A stretch of 64,000 nt of DNA from Sphagnum compactum. Taxonomy: Eukaryota; Bryophyta; Sphagnopsida; Sphagnales. Made by a program: the position numbers and the translations under genes. Numbering within the stretch: position 1 is the stretch's first letter; each line of letters begins with the position of its first letter. The stretch lies in NCBI GenBank assembly GCA_965153455.1, contig OZ234494.1:8680001-8744000 (forward strand). The letters run 5' to 3'. The notes under the pieces were generated by a model that was not told the origin of the DNA, ran no database searches, and saw nothing but the letters and a program-made list of their open reading frames with translations. Positions 33,563-47,600 of the stretch are shown here, in pieces.

Positions 33563-36500
33563 ATGGGTAGACAATCTTGTCGTCCTGTAGGAGGTGGAGG
33601 TGGTGCTGCTGCAGCAGCAACTGTGCTTGTTTTCTTTCGTTCAAGCTCATTATTCTTGTTGCTGTTTTTCTTGTGCGTTCTGGGTGCTGCAGTAGCAGCA
33701 GTAGACAACACAGCAGGAGAACTAGTAGCAGCTACAGCAGCATCAGTGAACCATAACAACAATCTCGCAGTGGTGGAGCTTCTGGAAACATTTGTGACCG
33801 CAGAAGAAGAAGAAGAGGACTTCAGGGTTTCAGATAAATCTCTACCAAGCTTTTCTTCAATTGTTTTAGAACAACAGCGAAGAAGTGAGTATCATCATTC
33901 TAGGGTTTCAAGAACTTTATTATTTCAATCTGATGGGAAAGAGGACAAGACACTAGAATCCGTTGAAGAAAACCAAGAAGAAGAGGAGGAGGTAGAATCC
34001 GCACCCTGGGTTGTTCTTTCAGCATCATGAATTCATACTTTTTTGCATAGGAAAGTTCTGTTTCTGTATATGGTCAGTTGCATGAGATATCATGGCTGCA
34101 TGAGAAAACTTCACAATGCGATCTTCGTGTTCAATTGTTTGGACGGCCGTGTCATCATCATGATCAGCACATGATACTCCTACCATCATCCACATTGCTG
34201 ATTTGCTTAGTAATGGTCATGAAGTTACCTACCGCATTGTGCCTGTTTTCTTCTTGACATGGTTATTGCTACATGGCATTTTGAAAAGCATGGCACAACA
34301 GTTATGGAGGCAATTGAAATTTGGATTTGAGGATTGACTACATTTTGGTTGGTGCAGAACTCTCGCTCCATGCTGAAGAAGTACCTGACCAACAATGACA
34401 ACAGTGAGGAAGTGGCGGGAATTTTGGTAACCCTTTCTGAGGTGGGCATCACTTATGTGAAAGAAGTTTTGGTGAATCAGATACTGAGTGACATTATACC
34501 GCTGGCACTTCCGGATATACATTTGCAAGTGAAAGCTCCAGTTGGCCTGGTTGATACCACCATTACTCGGCTTGAGTTATCGGGTGCTAATGTTTCTCAC
34601 TCTGATGTCAAGTTGGGGAAGACTGCAATTACAGTCTCTGCTGAGAATATCAAGGCAAAGATACACTTTCATTGGGTGTACCAATATACTTCCAGTTATA
34701 TCCCATTTCCTGTAACAGATGGAGGATGGGCTGATGTGGAGGTCAGTTCTTTTTGCTCCCCTTTCTATTTCCATGACCATGTTATATAATAGCAATGGCT
34801 TACCTTTGGTCCATGATGATGATGCAATGTTGGGCTCACATGAAAGAGAAGACTTAATGCTACCCATGATGGGGGATGTCAGTGTTGGGACAAAAGAAAA
34901 TGCAAAAGATTGCATCTCTTCTGTGCCTTGAACCAGAGAAAATTTGATGGGTTTATTTGGACAATTTCATACTACAGAATTGTTCTCAACATCCCTAGCT
35001 TGTTCATTTGGTAATAATAGCATCACATTTGTTGGTTTCTTTGCTAAACCCTATCAGTGAAGAAAACCACAAGGGCATTGAGGGTTTGTGGTATTTTCAG
35101 GTGACAGGCATGCAGGCTGGTGCTACTGTCATGTTGCAAGCACAGAATGGAACTTTGCGGGTAATTGTTCTGGAGCAGACGACTTCTATTCAGAATCTGG
35201 ACATCCAGTTGCATGGTGGTGCTTCCTGGCTTTACCAGTGGTAATCAACTTATCCTTCTAGGATGCACTAATTGGCTATGTTGTCTTATTGTTTGCATCT
35301 TGTTGCAATAATTCACACATGGTACAAAGAAGCATTCCCAGGTTTGAGTTACAATGTTGCATACTGGTCACTGACTTTTGCTGTGATTGAAACTTCTCCT
35401 TTGTAATTTTTGTTTTTTCCTCTGTTCTTTAGCATTGGCTTTCCTCTTATTCTTGTTCGCTGACATGTTTGCCCGATGCAAAATTTCTATGTGTTATTGG
35501 TTCATCTCTCAATTCTATTCAGGTGTCACTTGTAAGTTTGGAGAAGTTCTCAGTAATTCTGAACATATTCCGAACCAGGTTTGTCTATGCATTTGATGAT
35601 GAAATCCGCGCAGAAATTGAGTCAGCCATCTTGACAACAATCAACACATGGGCTGGAAAGTTGGATGCTCTCCTTATGGAACTTCCACGAAGTCTCCCAA
35701 TTGATGACACATCTGCAATTGATGTTGCACTTGTTGAGGATCCTTTTTTGGGTCCGAACTTTTTGGCTGTACGTGCAAATGGTGAATTTGTTTCTTTGAA
35801 GAAACCCACTGTTCCCCCACAGCCTGGCCATTCCTTGCACCCAGGTATCGTCTGTTGTGAATTAGAAAAGATGGTCACCATTGCTATAAGTGATTATGTC
35901 ATCAATTCAGCTGCCAAAGTCTATTTTGAGGTATGTTCCTCTCTTTTTGGAGTTGATAATGTTCTTAGTCTTTGGCTTTCCATTTCTCCCTTTCCATGAG
36001 CCTCTCGGGTTTGATCTGTCCTTTCTCTGGTTTTACCCATATTCTCTTTGAGCTATTGATACATGTTTCTTTTTAATTCTGCTTGTCCTACTGCATTTAA
36101 TTTTGTGTTCTCTTCTCATTGTTATTCTCCTCAATCCCCTAGCTCTTGGACCTACCCACAAAGTTATCAAACTGTCCTTGGTCACACAACTCCTTTGAAG
36201 GCATGTGAATGCAACATTGCTAATGTTCTTTTTCCCCCTACCCTGTTCTTTTCACCCCTCGTTTTGATTTCAGCAGTGTTGGCTTTCTCAGGCAGGGGTA
36301 TTGGATTGGTTGGTGGACGAGTTACCTCAAGAGTCAATATTAAACACCGCCTTCTGGAAATGGATTATACCACAGCTGTACAAAAAATATCCAAATGATG
36401 ACATGGTGCTTCACGTGTCTGCCTCTGCTGCACCTCAAGTTGAGCTTACGAAAGATGGAGCAAAGGCATTGGCAGTTGCTGATGTGACAGTTCTTGTCAA

Positions 36501-37351
36501 GACTGGCAATGGTTCAGTGCCTGTAGCCTGCTTATCCATGGTGGGTATCCTGTTCATTGTATTGGTTTGATAAGTTGTTCTCAAAGGTATATACAGTGGT
36601 ATTTAGTGAACCATTCTGGCATCAAGGTGTACTATTTGGGCTGCAGTATGTGATGCTCATGAAGCAGCATTCTTGTGAGTAATGCTGCTGGATATGCTAG
36701 TTGTACCAAAAAAAAGGGTTCTAATTGAGTAGGTAGGGTGTGGAAAGACATTGCACATTCCTTGGGTGATGTTTTAAAGTACCACCTTGTATGTGTGTTG
36801 TAGGTGCTGAAATAACACTTGGGGGGCCCTTTTGTTACAGACTTTGTCAATGGATGCGATAGCTGGCCTAGATGGGATCAATGTCACAGGAGAAGTCACT
36901 CTGAATGATCTTACCCTGCAGCTGAAATGGAGTGACATTGGGACATTCCCTGTCAAACTTTTGCAGGTACTATTAAATGCTTGTCTTTTGTTGTTGTTTG
37001 TGCCTTCAGTTGTCAGGCTGACATCAAATGTGCTTTAGCCTCTTCAGACACATGTTTGCAGTTTTACAGAACATCACTAATACATGTCAAGAATTGGTGA
37101 ACTATGGTGTCTGACAGTTGCCCACTGGGTGTTACCTTTTTTCTGTGCAGCCAATGGTGCGCATGGTCTTGTCAAAGGTAATCATACCCATATTGAATAT
37201 CAATCTGAAGAGGGGGTTTCCGCTACCAGTGATCCCAGCAATTGACCTCCAAGATGCAGATGTCAGATATGATGATGGCTGCATCCTTATTTGTAGCAAT
37301 GTTTACTACAAGAGCGGCTACATCAAAACCTTCAGTCTGCCTTTTGGGTAA
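33563..37351 (+). CDS. BPI/LBP-family lipid-binding protein, 7 exons
   Basis: My exon model is 33563-33991, 34358-34741, 35101-35240, 35579-35930, 36292-36540, 36841-36966 and 37151-37351. All junctions are GT-AG and in frame, giving about 626 residues. The N-terminus has a hydrophobic signal segment (about residues 20-46), then an acidic Glu-rich stretch. The first BPI domain follows (GITYVKEVLVNQILSDIIPL, VGLVDTTITRLELSGANV, LHGGASWLYQW), and the second carries LPVIPAIDLQDADV near the C-terminus. Plant members (the Arabidopsis LBR proteins) bind lipopolysaccharide outside the cell; a similar secreted lipid-binding role is inferred. The exon 1 donor is the least certain: 33991 (GAG/GTAGAA) keeps the frame. 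The protein is longer than the roughly 490 residues usual in plants because of exon 1. It is convergent with the glucosylceramidase gene. Confidence 0.87.
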
Positions 37352-38675
37352 ACTATATTTGCAAAATGCCTTTTCTTAATGGAAAAACATCATGTTGGAG
37401 ACTTCCAAGACATGCAACAAGATTATATTCTGCTGAAAGAAGCAGAGGACGCATGGCTGATCGAAGAAGCTTGGGATGTAATGTGGAATTCAAGAAGATG
37501 GGGAATAACAATGTGGGTTCTAAAATATTGGTGGGAAACATGCAAATATGTGCTGTGCCCTATCATGGTGTGTCAGGGCACAGGTATGAATCTGCACTTT
37601 ACTCTTTTGATTTGAGATGTTCCTAAACTTTCCAAAACCACCAATTGTACTAAGCCCTTTGTCCCTGACCGATTTTAGAACGTAGTAGTACACTTATGGA
37701 GGTGTACAACAATATTAGGAGGAGTTTCAGTAAAGGGCATTTGTTCCAGAGGTAAATGAGCCCTAGTGCATGGATAGTGTAGAATAAGCAGCATGCAAAA
37801 GGTGTTGTTGTAGTGATGGATTTGAAGTGATTTGACTTGTAAAATATGACAAGGTGGTTTACACTAGTAATTAGTCCATCCAGTGGACATGTCCCTCTTA
37901 TTATGTGCATCTTGTCAGACCATTTTGTTGTAAGTATATTCCAGTTAGTTCTCTTTTATGAAAAAGGTGTCGAGGATGCATGTTCAAGCATTTTGTGGTA
38001 TGTATATTCCAGTTAGTTGCTGGTAATGTTGATGACTGATTGAAATTGAAGATTGTGCTCGTTTTTTGTTGCCTTAGATAAACTGTGCTCAGTCTGGTGA
38101 TATGACATGGCTGCTGAGCAATTTGTTAGTTTGGCAAGGGAGTTCTTTCTCTTGTGGTTGAAAAGATACTCTTACAATGTGGATCTGAAAGGATGCAGTC
38201 TGGTGATATGTGGTATCTGTAAATACAAGAGTGGTGCAAATTTGAACAATCCTAGAATGAAATCATGTCATAATGCTTTCTTAGGGTTTTCAAGGTCCCC
38301 TTACAACAACCACTGTTTCCTTGGATTAAAGCGAAGAGATTCAATTGAGCTAAGTCCTGGTGGAAGTACACAAAAACATCAAAGATTGAAGTCAAAACAA
38401 TTATTCAGGAACAGAGTTTCCATTATAGCAATGCAAAGAACACTTGTAAATGAAAACTTTAATGTCAGTTAGATATGAAGGAAACTCACAGGACGCTGTG
38501 AATCTACTCACTCATAACTGGACTGTGAAAAGAAACAGGCACTTCGTACAGAATGATTGAATGTATTTCTAACGTTTTGGGGAAAAAAAAGAATTCAGCA
38601 ACCTGATTACTACATAGTACATATCACAACTGTTGCCACCATAATCCAGGTATGCATTTTGGAGCTAGCAGAAAT
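37352..38675. other. Intergenic region between two convergent genes
   Basis: 1.3 kb expected to hold both 3' untranslated regions. A short direct repeat (TATATTCCAGTTAGTT) occurs at about 37935 and 38000. No further gene recognised. Confidence 0.5.
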
Positions 38676-41600
38676 TCATTTTTTCAAGTGATCATGAATT
38701 ATGCACATAATTCTAGCAATTCCTCTTAATGCATGTGTGACAAAGCTTTTCAAATGGGAGTTTCTTAGCTGTGGTGTAGCATCATGTCGGAGGGCATCTG
38801 CAAGTGAAGAAAAGCCATGATGAATGGCCTTTGAGGAGCCATCATGCTCCATCACTGGGACTTCACAAAATTCAAGGAGTTTTGCCTTGTGTGGGGGGTT
38901 AAGTGCCCATTGCATTGCCCAGATGGCTAGTGGCCTCATGTATGTAAGTGATCTGTAGTAGCCATCGATAGTCCATGCTTCTGGTGTTTGGAAAGAGTAC
39001 CTGTTAACAAAATACACTAGAACTTCTTGAACAAGTTCAAAGCTTACAACAAATGTGAGATCCCTTCCTTCAACACATCTAGTCATAATATCCAGAAGCC
39101 TCCACATCAATAAGCTGAAGAAAGCACATGATCAAGCGCAACATATTATGGAGGTCATGGATTCATTACCCAAGGTCAGACCAGCCTGCAAGAAACACAC
39201 CCTCAGCTACAGTGAATGCTTGGTCCTTCATGCCTTCTTGTATCATGGCAGCAGCAATGGAATACGTAACACCTGTCCAAATCTCCCGAGATTGCATAGA
39301 TGTTGTATCAAGTGTTGCATTAGGGTGCATTCCATTCACGGCACCAAACTTACCACCTTTGACTTTCATCACATTGAAGTCATATATTTTCTGAAATGTG
39401 CTGCGAGATTTGTCGTTGTCAACAATGGGAGGCAGCTCTAAAGCCCGAGAATACCATTGTCCAGCCATCTGATCTGCCTGCAATGTAGGTTTCACACAGA
39501 TTTTTGTAATCAAGCAAAATGTGGAGCTCTACCTGCAGTAATCCTGACCTTCCACTCTCACAAGAAAAGACCAGTTCATTGCACTTACTACAACCAACAG
39601 CACTCACCTGAATCGCATTGCTGTCACTGCTTGTACCAGAATCATAATTGAAGTAGGAACCATTCCATAATTTCTTCTCATACACTTCCTGAGCTTGGTG
39701 GAATTTTGCTCGAAAGTACTGTGCAGTCTCCTTATCTTCTACTATGTCTGCCATGGCTGCAGTTGCTTGGAGAGCAGCCAACCATAATCCCCCACAGTAA
39801 GCACTAACACCATGCACAGACCAAGCATCATATGTCTGGTCAGGGAACCCATCATTTTCAATCATACCGTCCCTGTCTCTGTCAAATTGGTCCATATATG
39901 CCATAGCTGCAAACACCGCAGGCCACACTGCCCTTGCAAATACTGTGTCTCCTGTTGCCACCACATCCCTGTATACCTGGTTTATAAGGCAAAAAATTCA
40001 GTACCTTCTTGACATGATTGATGATGCCAGGGAAAAATTCTGCTGGGATCTCAGGGAGGTTACTCTTTGTATATTTTATGAAGCATGTGAGATAAAGGAA
40101 TAAAGGGGCATTTTTTCATATGCTATGAAATAATAGAATATTAAAAAACTATTTTATTAAAATTGGGAATATTTTAGATATATTTCAGGTATATTTGCAT
40201 AATCCAATTCTTGGCACCTTATTTATATTGAAGTGAATTATAAAATCTACTTTTTTTCATTAAGTTGCACCTTATATCTTTTTGCACATCATTTGGGAAA
40301 AAATAGAAGTAACCTCCCCTAAGTTGGGATGCCACAACCGCAACAACCTTAGATGGGAATTTCAGGAGAGAAACCGAACAACCTTGAAGGGAGTTGTAAT
40401 AATATCAAATACCTGAAGCACAAATTTTGGGTTGAGATCCTTCCACCGACTGGTATCATGAATATTGTATGCATTGACTTGTATCCATGGATTGTGTTGA
40501 CCGAGATCATGTGGCACAGCACCAAAAACTTTTCTGATACCTGTTCTTCCATCATCCAGGAACATAACTTTCTCTCTATCATTGGAAAGAGTGGCAGCTG
40601 CAAAATCTCTTTGCAGGCTGAGCTCGAGCTTGGGGAAAAGAGATACAAGAGCAAATGAGGCATAAAAGTGCACATCATATGTACACCACATTATGTACTC
40701 CAGGCCTTCCAAATAAAGAAACTGACCCACATTTTCTTCTCCTTTCTGAAGAAGAGCTAAACCAGAAGGCAGTCCTGCTTTTGATCCATCTTTTGGATCA
40801 TGAGTCATTGCTGCCTGCACAGCCTTCAGTAACAATATCTCTGTTCTCTCTATTGGTGCAAGCTGCTCTGTATTTTTCTCTACTGACTCAGTTATCTTTG
40901 CTGTCTCCATATTGATTGAATTTTGGAGAACTCGGGAAGCAGGAGTTGAGTTTGCCAACAAGATATCTGAGCCTGCTTCAATTGCTGCTTGCCCATCTGC
41001 ACCAGAGAGCAACACAGTGGTATATGGATCATGAGAGTTCTTGCATCAGCGGGGTGAGGGAATTGGGCGATGGGCAGTGTGGGAGCTGAGACAAAAGGGA
41101 AATTAGTTTACATAAGTCTAGTAGGACTGCATTGCTGAACACATATAGATCATTCATACCTGTCCAAACTGTGCCCCCAGCAACCAGATAATACAACTCA
41201 TTGAAGAGAGTAATACGGTACCTGAAAAGTACCCATGAACACCCAAATCAACATCAAAGTTAATAATTGTTTTTGAGAAGAAAGGAGTATACAAACTCAG
41301 TCCATTTTGGTCATTTCTTTAGAAGTGTCTCCAAGATTGTATCAGGTCCCCTTGTGTTCACAGCAACATTATCACTCAATGAGACCTTAACCTACTGAAC
41401 ACCCAAATTGGTGAGCTTCAGTGTAACACACTTGTTGCAAAGCCTCTCTCTATATGGTTGGGGTTAAAAATGGGGTATAATGAGCAGGCAATGCATATTG
41501 AAGCACACTTAGGTAACCTTGAAAATGTACTGACATGTTGATGTGGTATATTAGGATTGGTTGCTCTTTTTTATTTGGATTGATTATAGTGTTTAAATTT

Positions 41601-44600
41601 TGCTTAAAAGAATTGATTATAATTCTTCAAAAATGCTTTTGGGATACTTTATCCTCATTAGATTCATTTCAAATTTATTCTAATGTTACAGTGAGAGATC
41701 AGAAGTATCTGTAAAAACATCACACGTTTTCAACAGTAACCTAGTCTGTAATTGAAAACGATGTAAAATAAGCAATTGCTATAGGGCTCTATAACTACGA
41801 ATGTACTACATGAGTTTGAAAGCCACAAGTCAATGTGTTGCAAAAACAACTAAGTACCTATTAGTCTATTTCTGATTTATGCAAAAAATTTAGCATCTCT
41901 AATGACACTGAAGTAATAGCAACCTTTTGAGAAGAGATCATCAAGGCACTGTACTCACCATTCAGGTAAGGTTTCATCCCTTAGGATTGGTTGCTGCCAA
42001 TCTTCAATTGCAACCTCCCACTTTCGATAATCTGTATGCATCACCTAGTAAGCAGAGGAGTGTAGTAAATTTCTTTCTATTCACAAACTAAAGTTCTGAA
42101 ATCCAAGTTAATGTCCAATGTAAGATTTCTTAGTAGTTCAAGGAGTCTTAAGTACCAAGAAGTGCATCATGTGCAAGCTTTGAAGCAGCATGGCCCTTGG
42201 GACCATAGAACTGTGTATATCGCCTGCAATCAACGCGAAATATGTGGTTACTAATTTATAAGGTAAAAATAAACACAAATTTGGCATTCTTTTGAAGTGA
42301 CCAGAAGCGCACCGGTAATAGGAACTTCCTTTCCCAAACTTGGCTTCTGGAGAATCCCATGCCAGTGCAAAGACAACCTCTTTCTTTTCATTTGGAGGTA
42401 TTAGGACTTGAGCTGCAAGAGCTGCACCAATAGATGCACCTTTTTGTGAAGGCTTGGAGATGCCAGAATGCCAATTTCCACTATCAAAGGCACCCTTCTG
42501 CAAAACAGAGAGGAAAAATAAAGCATGTGTTGTTATAGCTGTCAAAAGGCCGACTAAAATATAACATAAAGATGTAAGGCAAACTTTAGCTGCACATGAG
42601 TACATGACTTGGAAGTTTTTTTCATCAAAATCAACAACATTGCCAGCCACTTCAACAAAGACATGGGATTGATCACATTCAACATGGAAGCTTGACCTCC
42701 TCTAAGTGCTTCAAGAGCCTTTAAGAACCAAATAAGCCATCCTCAAGCAACGCTCACTATTTGCTTCCACATCCATCACTGTACAAAAGAGTTGAAGAAT
42801 TACACCTGCGGATTGATGCGGAAGTCTGGCTGGCACAAAGTGCAAAGAGCAACTGACAATTTCCAGTTGAAGATAACATGTCAACAACATAAAACAATAG
42901 CCAACAATATAGAAGAGGAGCTCAAGGGATCATACCTCCTTCATTTCCCTCCAGATTGCCTTTGCACTATGGTCACCCTCTTTATCAAGAATTGAGAAGC
43001 TGGGAAATGTTGATATTGTTACGCCCTGCGTCTCCTTGGCTGCAATTGCAAATGTGACTGGGCTGCCTCCTTTAGCAGCTGTCCTGCATATTTCCCAACC
43101 TAATTATTAGCAAAAAAAATTACATAAGCTACTTCGATAAAAGATATTAACTAGCAGAAAGATGGGTTTGAAGCTTGTTGAACTAGTTTTCAATGGCTGA
43201 TCAATGCTTTTGTCATGAATTCAGAAAAGCGAAGAGTGTAACGGACTTGTTTTCATGGAAACCAAGTTACTCTTATCTCTTGTTAGATTGCTGCAAGAAT
43301 TCTCCTAAATACCTGACAAAGCTCTCTTAGAGGAAACAACGTTCCTAACCATTTGTCTTTCTAGATCCTAACGGTCGATGTCAACTGAAACTTGCATGAA
43401 TATGCATGCAGGGTATCAGATCTGTCACACAAGCATCGATGTGAAATTGGATGAAAAGGTAGAGACTTGCTCATGATGAAGGTGCACACCGCGTACTCCA
43501 TCCTCATCCCTGGAACCACCAGAACCATCAAGAAGTTTTTTATTTGATTTTCCTCAAACCCCCCCATAAGAAACCCTTCAAATCATTTGGGTGAGATTTC
43601 TGACCCTTGTTATTTATATAGCAAATGCTCTCATACTTGTTTCTGTGTAGGCATGGAGTAAACATCTTGTACATAGTAATCCTGAGAACAATATCAGCAT
43701 TCAGCTTTTGGTATATGGGAATTGTGACTAACACATATGGTTCGTTGAAGTGTCCACCTGTTGAAGCAGAAGTTCCACCGATTGAGTTCTGTCACAAACC
43801 CAGTGTCCACAAGACCGAGGTCAGCACACTTGAACTGTCAATGTGAGATTAGTTTAAGAGATTTGAGTCCACAAAACACACAAATCAAACAAGAATTGAA
43901 ATCCTCAAATGTTTGTACACGTTATCCGCATCTGTCACAGTGTCATGAGGCTCCAAACTATCCAAGCAATTTTCAGGCCCCATTAATGCTGCTGAAGAAC
44001 TTAGGGAGGTTACTCTTTCTATATTTTATGAAGCATGTGAAATAATAAAGATTTTTTCAAATGGTATGAACTTGTAATAAAATTAAGAAAATATTTTATT
44101 AAAATTGAAAATATTTTAAATATATGAAATGAAAGCACACTCTGGTGGTTAAAGATTATTATAAATATTATTTTTTAAAATTGTGTGTTTTTGAAGTTTT
44201 GCTAAGTTAATATTGAAATGATTTTCTGTAATATTATTTCAAATAATGGAGTTCAAAATTCAAAGAATAAGATTGTTTAGAAAAAAATTGATATTAAATG
44301 ATTGAAAAATATATGACTGAAAATATTATAATCATGCCGATATATTGCAAAGTGCAAATATATTTTAAAAATTATTCAACTGATTATCAAATTTAACTTC
44401 ATAAAATATTTAATCATACATTACATATGAGTTCATTGTCCCATTTCAATTTTATATGAACAATTTTAATCGTGAGATTTCATAAAAAAACATTTGAATG
44501 AGTTTTTTATTCATAATTTAAAAAAAAAACACTAACATTTAAAAAATAACAAAAATTATGTTGGAAGATTTGTGTTAAAAATCTAATTTCAATGTTTCTC

Positions 44601-47600
44601 AAAACACTAAATAAAAAAAAAAAATCTGTTTCAAAATATTACAAAATATATTAAAAAACGAATATTTTTTTTTGGACCTAAAATGTACCATCGTAATGTG
44701 CTTTCACCTTATTCTAAATGTATTCTTCTAATCCAATTCTTGGCACCATATTTATATTGAAATGTATTATAAAACTTACTGATTTTCATTAAGTTGCAGT
44801 TTGTATTTTTTCGCATGTCATTTGAAAAAAATTGAAAAGTAACCTCCCCTGGCTGAAGAAATTAGGCATAAAGAATAAGTCTTATATCATACCAAGTGGA
44901 ACTCTTAATAAAGAACTGGAACGATGACTTACTGCCCATGTGAAAAGGAGGCTCACATCTGCATTTTCATTTCCTGTGTTGACGAGCTGCAACAAAAAGG
45001 GTCAATATGCACCTGGCTGATCAAATGACAAACTTACAGATAGCATACGTCACCAGATTCAAGATTAACCCAACAAAAATTGTGAATTATACAAGATTTG
45101 TGGAGCAGTGGTTTCTCACCACATATGAAAACACGCACACCGGGAAGCTGCTTTCAGTGTAGTTATGAGGTATGAATGGAGATATCTGTCGGCATGAGAT
45201 CTTCAGATCTGAATCCGGTTCACCTGCAGTGTGATTGATGATACAATTGAGGAGTGATTTGATAAAAGGGACAACCCAGAAACTATTCAGAAGCTATGAA
45301 ATCGACAACTGGATCAACATCACAATGGAGATAGAATTTGCCTCTAACTACTAGCTTGGGAAAAATGCATCGTCTAGGAGCTGATGTGAGCAGATCTTAT
45401 ATTATCGTAGTAAACAGGCAAGGAGTAAAATTTGTATGAACTACATGAGGAACAAGAGATCTTACCATCGTATATTGTCCAAGCTCGCGGAAAAAGAGCA
45501 TGGTATGTAGAATACTGACCATTTAAGTTCCAGTCCCAAGATAAGATGCCTGGATTCTTGTCCTCTCTACAATCAAAAGCATACAATTTGGGTCAAACCT
45601 TCCAATCTTGAAGGGGGATTTTTTGAAACACTATAATTTTACAGACAAATGGAGGTTTGTGGCAGGTTGAGAGAACTTAGAAGGTCCAGGATCAACCAGT
45701 TTTATGTCATGAAGAACTTCAGATTTCTAAATGCTATCGTGTAAATATAACCTTTCAAGGTCCTGAGGACGACCAGGTGCAAGAACTGAAGAAATCTTTG
45801 TCTGCTTCTTAGCACCCCCATCTTCTTTGTCACGCGTGACAAACACCTACCCAACATTCAGCAAGAGGTTGTCAGAGCACTGTTACGCTGTAATTTGAGC
45901 TTCAACATTGTAAGTTATAGTTTCTGTTCTTGAAAATCTTTAGACCATTTACTTAATTCTGGATTGAACTGTTCATTTTGGAGTTTTTTAACCTGGCGAT
46001 TGGATCAAGTTTTCTACAGGCAAAACATCTATTGGTTGAACTGTCTAATGAAACAAAACATTATTAATATGTGTTGTCGCATCATCTAGTGATTCCCAAA
46101 TCAAAATTCTCTCTAGTTTTTGAATTTTCAAATGGTCAATTGTTAATTCTGAACTGAAAAGTTCAGAGTCAACTAAATATATGCAACCAATTGTGTTGCT
46201 GGTCATGATCTAGAAGAATCCATGCCATCTTCTTCACTTGCAATAAAGACAGTGACATCATCATGTGTCGGCTGTAAATATATGGGATTTCACATAAAAC
46301 TAATTTATGAAGGTGCCCAAGTTTGAGATGAGGGGAATTCAGGCTGAAAGTTTACAGAGAATTGGTTGGCCAACACGGGGGATTCCTCACATACACCTGG
46401 GATCAGCTGCCACCGATTGAATTCACCTCTGAAGCCCCGGCCAATACTTCCACCTCTGCACATCAAGTATGATGTCAAAAGGTTACATAGTATAACTATG
46501 CTCAAGATTGTAGAAAAAAACTTCACAAAAACACTTTGAGAGTAACCTGCAGTGTGTCAGTTAGTTCTAGCCAGACCCAAAACACACACAGCAAGAATGT
46601 GCACTGCAATCACATTACATTACTCCAATGTGGGAATGTGATTCCTCTGAACAAAATTGTGGAACTTGGGCTAGTGAACATCGTGCGGACAAAAGATTGG
46701 AAAGGACAGTCGCAATTGTAGTAAAAGAAGAAAGTTTCCTGGCACTGACCCCATTCCACCAAGAGGTACCCCATGGCAGGCTGAAGGTTTTGGTCCCCAG
46801 GTAAAAGGATCAATTGGAGGGGTCTGCACAGCCAAAGCAGCTTGTCAAAGCTGGTAATCAGAGCTTACAGCAGCAGGAAAAAAAACCCATGGTCCAAAAG
46901 AAGCAAAAGTTTGGTACCTAGCCCTTTAGATGAAAAATTATAGCAGGACTTCTGCAAGGTTCATGATGCCAAATCTGATGGTAGATCTTGTACAAAACAA
47001 GCATGAAATCATTTGTTACACAGACAGAAAATACAAGAATCTGCATTGAACAAGAATTTTCCTATGGTTGGAAGTTTGATACCCTTCCTTGCGCAAGTTC
47101 TGATCCCACATAAAACAACATCCGCAATCCCAATGGTAACTGCCATTGCAGAGCAAATAAGACAACAATCTTCAATCTGTTTTCATATTCAATTTCTCAA
47201 ACTGAATTGCAACAAATTTTAAGCATTGTTATATGGTACCATTAAGTTATATTTTTCTTGCTGAGACATGATTTGCCAGGAGCAGCAGCACTTGAGCAAG
47301 AAAATACAAATTGGTCACATGCTCCTAGTTCTAAACTGGTGAAGGCCGGTGCAGTGGGGGCAAAAGATGATGTAAAGATCACCATGCTTAAAAGCTCCAT
47401 GAATGTCAGTGAAAATGATCTCAGAAAATTGACATGGCTGTTCAGCTTGCGCCGCCACGCCTGCTCTGGAGGAGCTCCAGGATCATGATCCAGCTGCACC
47501 CCCAAGAATTAGGTCATGCAAAGTAACATCAATTCAAACTTTAAAGTTGAGTAGTTTGGAACTTGACTCTTCTGCAACGGTCTAGATCCATCCGAGGTGC

